Positions 59,367 through 64,000 of a DNA stretch of 64,000 nucleotides are shown piece after piece. Numbering within the stretch: the first letter of the stretch is position 1; each line of letters begins with the position of its first letter. Made by a program: the position numbers and the translations under genes. The DNA is from DATBLE01 sp963734065 (GTDB lineage Bacteria; Actinomycetota; Thermoleophilia; Gaiellales; Gaiellaceae), in assembly GCA_963734065.1 (NCBI GenBank), contig CAVTFN010000005.1, positions 806,001-870,000 on the forward strand. Direction: 5' to 3'. The notes below the pieces were generated by a model. It made no database searches, was not told the origin of the DNA, and worked only from the letters and a program-made list of their open reading frames with translations.

Positions 59367-60698
59367 GTGAAGATCGCGATCGTCGGCGCCGGCGCGATGG
59401 GATCGGTGTACGCCGGGCTGCTCGCGGGCGCAGGGCACGACGTCTGGGCGATCGACCGCTGGGCGGAGCACGTCGAGGCGATCCGCGAGCGAGGGCTCCG
59501 CGTCGAGGGGGCGAGCGGCGACCGGACCGTGCGGATCGGCGCCACCACCGATCCTGCCGAGGCCGGGGAGGCGGACCTGGTCGTGCTCGCGACCAAGGCG
59601 ATGGACGTCTCGGCCGCCGCAGGGGCGGCGCGCCCGCTGCTCGGACCGGAGACGCTCGTCCTTTCGATCCAGAACGGCCTCGGCGGCCCCGACGCGGCCG
59701 CGGCCGTCCTCGGCGACGATCGCGTCGTCGTCGGAGTCGCCGGCGGCTTCGGCGCCTCGCTCGTCGCGCCCGGCCACGTCCACCACAACGGCTTCGAGCT
59801 GGTCCGGCTGGGCGAGCGCTCCGGCCCGGTCACGCCGAGGATCGAGTCGGTCGCCGAGGTCTGGCGCGGCGCCGGCTTCACCGTCCGCACCTACGACGAC
59901 GTCGACCGGCTCGTCTGGGAGAAGCTCGTCTGCAACGTCGCCTTCAGCGGGACCTGCTCCGTGCTCGGCCGGACGATCGGCGAGGTGCTCGCGGACGAGC
60001 ACGCCTGGTCGGTCGCGTCGCGCTGCGCCGTCGAGGCACACGAGGTGGCGCGGGCACTGGGGATCGTGCTCGGCTTCGGCGACGCTGTCGCCCACGTGCG
60101 CGCGTTCGGCGAGGCGATCCCGGGCGCGAAGCCGTCGATGCTGCTCGACCTGGAGGCCGGCCGCCCCACCGAGATCGACTTCATCAACGGCGCGATCCCG
60201 CGCGAGGGCGCGCGCGCCAGCGTTCCAGCGCCCTTCAACGAGACGGTCAGTGCGCTCGTGCGTGCCCTCGAGCGGGGCACGATCGACGCGGTACTGGAAG
60301 AGCTGCGCGTGGCGCTGGGCGCCCACCGCGTGACGCTGAGGCGCGACGTCCCGGGCGATTACGCTTTCCCGGTGACGGTGGAGGCGCTGAGCGCGGGAGT
60401 CGGCTCGCTGCGCGACGAGCGAACGGTCGACCTGCGGACGCAGCCGGTGGTGGCGCTGCTCCAGCGGGGCGAGCAGGTCGTCCAGGACGACACCCGCGGC
60501 GCCTTCGACGACCCGGCGTTCCACCGCATGCTGGAGGCCTACGGCGGGCTGGCCGCCCAGATCGTGACCCCGATCTTCGCTGACGACCGGCTCGAGGCGA
60601 TCATCTCGGTCCACGTGCTCGGCGAGCAGCGGGCGTGGAGCGCCGACGACACGGCGACGTGCCTCCGCGCGGCCGCGCGCGTCCGGGGGCTGCTCTGA
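59367..60698 (+). CDS. Ketopantoate-reductase-like enzyme fused to a C-terminal GAF domain
   Basis: 443 residues. Residues 1-300: an ApbA/PanE fold with IVGAGAMGSVYAGLLAGAGHD, LVVLATKAMD, the NGLGG loop and a C-terminal helical domain with KPSMLLDLEAGRPTEIDFINGA. Residues 305-443: a GAF-like domain (LGAHRVTLRRDV ... TPIFADDRLEAIISVHVLG). The ApbA family normally ends at about 300, so this is a fusion. The GTG start directly follows the DadA stop. The product could be regulated by a small-molecule ligand of the GAF domain (inference). Confidence 0.8.
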   Translation: MKIAIVGAGAMGSVYAGLLAGAGHDVWAIDRWAEHVEAIRERGLRVEGASGDRTVRIGATTDPAEAGEADLVVLATKAMDVSAAAGAARPLLGPETLVLSIQNGLGGPDAAAAVLGDDRVVVGVAGGFGASLVAPGHVHHNGFELVRLGERSGPVTPRIESVAEVWRGAGFTVRTYDDVDRLVWEKLVCNVAFSGTCSVLGRTIGEVLADEHAWSVASRCAVEAHEVARALGIVLGFGDAVAHVRAFGEAIPGAKPSMLLDLEAGRPTEIDFINGAIPREGARASVPAPFNETVSALVRALERGTIDAVLEELRVALGAHRVTLRRDVPGDYAFPVTVEALSAGVGSLRDERTVDLRTQPVVALLQRGEQVVQDDTRGAFDDPAFHRMLEAYGGLAAQIVTPIFADDRLEAIISVHVLGEQRAWSADDTATCLRAAARVRGLL

Positions 60699-61705
60699 TG
60701 CACAACCGCTGGCACCCCGACCTCGAGCCGATCGCGGAGGTCGCCCCCGGTGAGGAGATCCGGCTCGAGGCCGCGGACGGCCTCGACGGCCAGCTCACCC
60801 GCGAGAGCACCCACGCCGACGCCGGCACACTCGACCTCGGCCTCGGCCACCCGCTGACGGGGCCGGTGCACGTGCAGGGGGCCGAGCCGGGCGACGTGCT
60901 CGAGGTCGAGCTGCTCCGCTACGAGACCGACGACTTCGGCACCACCGCCGTCATCCCCGGCTTCGGCTACCTCGCCGACCTCTTCGCCGACCCGTACCTG
61001 GTCAAGTGGGAGATCGCCGGCGGAGTGGCCCGGACCGAAGAGCTACCCGGCGTGGCGGTGCCGGAGGACGCGTTCGCCGGGGTGATCGGCGTCGCGCCGT
61101 CGCACGAGCGGCTCGAGGCGCTCCGGCGACGGGAGGAGGCACTGGCCGCGCGCGGCGAACCGGTCGCCGACTCGATGGCGGAGGGGGCAGTACCGCCCGA
61201 GGCGGCCGACGGGCTGCGGACGATCCCCCCGCGCGAGCTCGGCGGCAACCTGGACATCCGTCAGCTCGTCGCCGGCAGCCGGCTGTGGCTGCCGGTGGAC
61301 GTGGCGGGCGCGCTGTTCTCGATCGGCGACCTGCACTTTGCCCAGGGCGACGGCGAGGTCTGCGGCACGGCGATCGAGGTCGCGGGCGCGGTCACGGTCC
61401 GTTTCCAGCTGCACAGGGGCGGTCGCCACGGGCGCTTCCCGAGTTTCGAGACGCCCGGCCGCCCCGCGCGGCGCTCGTTCGCGACCACGGGCATCCCGGT
61501 CGACGCCGGCATGAACCTGAACGTCGCGACGAGGGAGGCGCTGACCGAGATGATCGACCACCTCGAGGCGACCTATGGCTTCGCGCGCCCGGCCGCGTAC
61601 GCGCTCTGCAGCGCGGCAGTCGACCTCCGGATCTCCGAGGTCGTCGACGTGCCGTACCCGCTCGTCTCGGCCCTGCTGCCGCTCGACCTGTTCGAGCCCG
61701 CGTAG
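60698..61705 (+). CDS. Acetamidase/formamidase family protein
   Basis: 335 residues. Family hallmarks: THADAGTLDLGLGHPLTGPV, IGVAPSHE, the segment GGNLDIRQLVAGSRLWLPV and GDLHFAQGDGEVCGTAIE. It hydrolyses a short amide, releasing ammonia; formamide would give formate for fhs. ATG 60698 overlaps the previous stop (TGATG). Last gene of the DadA-reductase-amidase operon. Confidence 0.92.
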   Translation: MHNRWHPDLEPIAEVAPGEEIRLEAADGLDGQLTRESTHADAGTLDLGLGHPLTGPVHVQGAEPGDVLEVELLRYETDDFGTTAVIPGFGYLADLFADPYLVKWEIAGGVARTEELPGVAVPEDAFAGVIGVAPSHERLEALRRREEALAARGEPVADSMAEGAVPPEAADGLRTIPPRELGGNLDIRQLVAGSRLWLPVDVAGALFSIGDLHFAQGDGEVCGTAIEVAGAVTVRFQLHRGGRHGRFPSFETPGRPARRSFATTGIPVDAGMNLNVATREALTEMIDHLEATYGFARPAAYALCSAAVDLRISEVVDVPYPLVSALLPLDLFEPA

Positions 61706-61725
61706 GCCATTCGCCGGTCTGCGGT

Positions 61726-62658
61726 CTACCGGAACTCGTCGATACCGCGTGCGTCCTCCGGCTCCCAGCCGTAGGCAGCGACATAGCCCCAGCAGTCCGG
61801 CCGGCTTCCGTCGGTGTCCGTGATGCCGTAGGTGTCGGCGAGCCGGCGGGCGCTGAGGATCGTGCCCGCCCACCGATCGGCGTCGGCCGCCCCCGCGAGC
61901 GCGGCGACCCCTCGGGCCACGTAGGTGGGCGACTCGGAGATTCCGAAGCCGGGACGCTCGCGGCAGGCGTCCCGCCAGTTCGCCTCGGCGACGCCGAAGT
62001 TCTCCAGCATCTTCTCCGAGCGCAGCCACCCGGGAGTGACGCCGACGGCTGTCACGGGACGGTCCTCGAGCTCCGCGGTCAGGCCCTTGACGATCCGCTC
62101 GACGTTGGCCTTGACGAGATCGTAGTAGAAGCCGACATTCGGCCTGAACTCGGCATTCGCCTGCGAGGTGCCGTCGGTCATCTCGACGATCAGGCCGCAC
62201 GCGCCGTGAGCTTCGGCCGTGCGAAGCATGAGCGGGATGGCAGCACGGCAGGTGATCAGATGCGTGTGCACGCCCATCTGCAGCATCCGCAGCCCGCCGG
62301 CCCAGTCGTGCTCCCAGAGCGGCTTGTCCCACTCCATGTACCGGTCGCCGCCGAAGATGTCGTTGACGAGCACGTCGAGCCTCCCGTGGTCACGCTCGAT
62401 CATCGAGACGAGCCCGGCGACCGAAGCGGGGTCCTCGTGATCGACCACGAGCGCCGACCCCGCTCCGCCTGCCGCCGCGATCAGGTCGCCGGTTTCCTCG
62501 ATCGTCTCGGGCCTGCCGATCTCGGAGAGGCCGCTCGTCCGGCTGCTGCGACCGGTCGCGTAGACGAAGAAGCCCGCACGGGCGAGCTCGACCGCGATCG
62601 CGCGACCGGCGCCGCGCGTCGCGCCCGCAACCAGCCCGACTCGCATTGCCTCTGTCAC
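61726..62658 (-). CDS. Short-chain dehydrogenase
   Basis: About 310 residues. The N-terminal VAGATRGAGRAIA is the SDR NAD(P) motif, and YYDLVKAN carries the Tyr-xxx-Lys pair (YDLVK) of the catalytic site. The GTG start at 62658 overlaps the MOSC stop (GTGA); an ATG four codons in (62646) is possible. The substrate is unknown. It is co-transcribed with the MOSC gene upstream. Confidence 0.85.
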   Translation of the reverse strand: MTEAMRVGLVAGATRGAGRAIAVELARAGFFVYATGRSSRTSGLSEIGRPETIEETGDLIAAAGGAGSALVVDHEDPASVAGLVSMIERDHGRLDVLVNDIFGGDRYMEWDKPLWEHDWAGGLRMLQMGVHTHLITCRAAIPLMLRTAEAHGACGLIVEMTDGTSQANAEFRPNVGFYYDLVKANVERIVKGLTAELEDRPVTAVGVTPGWLRSEKMLENFGVAEANWRDACRERPGFGISESPTYVARGVAALAGAADADRWAGTILSARRLADTYGITDTDGSRPDCWGYVAAYGWEPEDARGIDEFR

Positions 62659-63467
62659 GACGCTTTCTCCGGGCTGACCGGGGTCGCGGCGGCGGAGACC
62701 TCGTCGCCGACCGAGATCGTCCCCCCGGTGAGGATGTCGGCGCGAAGGCCGCCGCGGTGGACGAGCGGCCGCAGCAGCCCCGGCCGCGCCACCTTCTCCA
62801 GGTGCGCGCACGGCTCCGCCAGCCGTCTCCCGACGCATTCCACCGGCCCGACGCGGAACCGCCTTCCGACGAGCGCATTCAGTGAGATCCCCCTGGTGAC
62901 GATGTTGCGGCGAGCGTCTTCCCAGGGGAGATCGATCTCGTCGAGCACCTCGGCCTCGACGAGCGTGAGCTCGTAGCCACGGCCGGGCGCGCTGAACGTG
63001 CCCTGGCTCCGCTCGTACCGGTCGCCGACGAGCCCGCGGCCGGGGGCCGCCGCGGCCGTGTCCACCCGCCTGAGCGGCGCCTCCGCGGCCGGCGCGACCA
63101 GGATCCCGGCCACCGTTCCGGCACCGGGCTCGCTTCCGTACGGCGACTCCGCCGGAAGCTGCAGATCGAGCGGCGTCAGCATCCAGCCGGCCGTGATCTG
63201 CCCGTGCCGGTACGCGCCGGACGGATCGAGCCACACGCCCGACGGCGACCCGAACATGACGACGGCGTGCTGCCCGTCGACGATCGCGATCCACCGGCCG
63301 GGCCAGTCGAACGACGCCGGCTCGGCGATCGGCACGAGCCCGAGATTGCGCTCCGCCAGCCACTGCCGGTAGAAGCGGAGCGGGTCACCGGAGTCGTCCG
63401 GAACCTCCGGGACCGCACTGCCGAGAACCTCGCCCAGACAGTCCCGGACATCGTCCGCGAGCGCCAC
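62655..63467 (-). CDS. MOSC-domain protein with an extra N-terminal domain
   Basis: About 270 residues. The C-terminal half (from about 120) is a MOSC domain with the conserved Cys in LAEPCAHLEKV, the residue that handles Mo-cofactor sulfur. The N-terminal about 110 residues (FYRQWLAERNLGLVPI region) are unlike the usual MOSC beta-barrel N-terminus and I do not recognise them. The start is uncertain: GTG 63467 is given; GTG 63500 and TTG 63524 are alternatives. Its link to the molybdenum hydroxylase at 6-9 kb is only a possibility. Confidence 0.72.
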   Translation of the reverse strand: MALADDVRDCLGEVLGSAVPEVPDDSGDPLRFYRQWLAERNLGLVPIAEPASFDWPGRWIAIVDGQHAVVMFGSPSGVWLDPSGAYRHGQITAGWMLTPLDLQLPAESPYGSEPGAGTVAGILVAPAAEAPLRRVDTAAAAPGRGLVGDRYERSQGTFSAPGRGYELTLVEAEVLDEIDLPWEDARRNIVTRGISLNALVGRRFRVGPVECVGRRLAEPCAHLEKVARPGLLRPLVHRGGLRADILTGGTISVGDEVSAAATPVSPEKAS

Positions 63468-63559
63468 GCCCCGGATGCTAGTCGTGCAGCCGATCCCCAC
63501 CGCAGGCCTTGCCTGAATGGCCAATTGCGCACTTTACGTATTTGTGTGATCGTGTGGGA

Positions 63560-63826
63560 ATGGAGCATCGAATCTCCGCGACGGAGCTGGCGCGGAAGCT
63601 GGGCGACGTCATCGGCCGTGTGCGCTACCGGGGTGACTCGTTCGTGATCGAGCGGAACGGGGACGCGGTCGCGCGGATCGCTCCCCTTCCCGAAGGGTCT
63701 GCGACGTCACTCCGTGAAGCCTTGACTGCATGGCGATCGGCCGGAGACGCAGACAGCACCTTCGCGGACGATCTCGAGCGGGTGTCCGAGGCCGACCGGA
63801 TTCCGCAGGATCCGTGGGCCTCGTAG
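63560..63826 (+). CDS. Phd/YefM-type antitoxin
   Basis: 88 residues: MEHRISATELARKLGDVIGRV, then GDSFVIERNGDAVARIAPL is the Phd/YefM fold; the C-terminal acidic tail (STFADDLERVSEADRIP) is expected to neutralise the toxin. ATG 63560. It overlaps the downstream toxin by 13 bases. Confidence 0.85.
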   Translation: MEHRISATELARKLGDVIGRVRYRGDSFVIERNGDAVARIAPLPEGSATSLREALTAWRSAGDADSTFADDLERVSEADRIPQDPWAS

Positions 63827-64000
63827 TCGACACGAGCGCCCTCGTCGATCTGGAACGGGCATCGGGGGACTGGGAAGCGATGCTCGCCGGGATCGGCGCG
63901 GAGGCAGTCGTCCTCCCGGCGATCGTGTACGGCGAGCTGCTAGTGGGCGTTCGCCTCGCCGGCCGCACCGATCGGGCTTCCGCGCGCCGCGCCAAGATCG
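63814..64000 (+). CDS. VapC-type PIN toxin (C-terminus beyond window)
   Basis: GTG 63814 opens VGLVVDTSALVDLERAS, with the first PIN Asp at residue 6, then LPAIVYGELLVGVRLAG with the conserved Glu. It runs off the window at 64000. It pairs with the Phd-like antitoxin, a Phd/VapC cross-family combination common in actinobacteria. Confidence 0.85.
   Translation, partial: MGLVVDTSALVDLERASGDWEAMLAGIGAEAVVLPAIVYGELLVGVRLAGRTDRASARRAKI

Noticed and set aside
57777..60614. Very long minus-strand open frame (about 945 codons)
   Set aside because: It is antisense to MMPL, DadA-like and reductase-GAF genes; its Arg/Asp/Gly-rich translation has no family features. Such shadows are common at this GC content.

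Overview
The window is high-GC throughout (about 70% by eye). It is densely packed, with genes on both strands, many 1-, 4- or 10-base overlaps, and frequent GTG/TTG and apparently leaderless starts. An F420-type luciferase-like oxidoreductase, BTAD/SARP-type regulators, nSTAND-WD40 proteins, a PspC/LiaF-type two-component set and abundant amine-catabolism genes point to a free-living soil or aquatic actinobacterium. My guess is the Thermoleophilia (Gaiellales/Solirubrobacterales); this is inferred from gene style, not from a marker gene. I saw no rRNA, tRNA, phage structural gene, transposase or CRISPR array.

Layout. 0-5.5 kb: threonine biosynthesis hom-thrC-thrB (minus strand), dinB, a DUF1932 dehydrogenase and a DUF4232 secreted protein. 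5.5-12.5 kb: a five-gene overlapping minus-strand operon, hyuA-hyuB-coxL-coxM-coxS, combining a hydantoinase/oxoprolinase with a molybdenum hydroxylase. 12.6-14.7 kb: fhs-fchA, one-carbon metabolism. 14.7-18.8 kb: a Clp-N/HTH regulator, an EamA exporter, an amine/amino-acid oxidase and a class III aminotransferase. 19-22.2 kb: a DUF4160/DUF2442 pair and a pspC-liaF/kinase/regulator operon. 22.3-25.9 kb: a 1187-residue BTAD/AAA/TPR regulator.

25.9-36.2 kb is the most unusual part: a 13-codon ORF with a perfect but hairpin-sequestered Shine-Dalgarno, an MFS exporter, an exported N,N-dimethylformamidase-like protein, a cyclase-wHTH-BTAD-SIR2 fusion translationally coupled to a membrane-anchored nSTAND-WD40 NTPase, and a secreted PKD-type protein. 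Three promoters in this block carry direct repeats of a GTTAGC-type heptamer at exactly 11-bp pitch, the spacing used by SARP/BTAD activators. I read the block as a candidate self-regulated conflict (defence) island with a SIR2 NADase-type effector and a STAND sensor.

36.2-44.1 kb: amine/polyamine catabolism (class III aminotransferase, universal stress protein, APC permease, Lrp regulator, aminobutyraldehyde dehydrogenase and two putrescine-binding-protein paralogues). The permease and stress-protein genes carry many single-base frameshifts. 44.1-49.2 kb: a small P-loop kinase, a VapBC-like pair, a Calx-beta protein, a GGDEF/HD-GYP protein and an LLM oxidoreductase. 49.2-49.6 kb: a gene-free stretch packed with strong hairpins and a dispersed palindromic repeat. 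49.6-55.9 kb: an M20 amidohydrolase divergent from a complete CUT1-type ABC importer. 55.9-64 kb: an MMPL transporter, a DadA-like oxidase, a ketopantoate-reductase/GAF fusion, a formamidase, an SDR, a MOSC protein and a Phd/VapC-like pair cut by the window end.

The common metabolic theme is uptake and breakdown of small nitrogen compounds (amines, amides, hydantoins), with one-carbon units handled by fhs/fchA.
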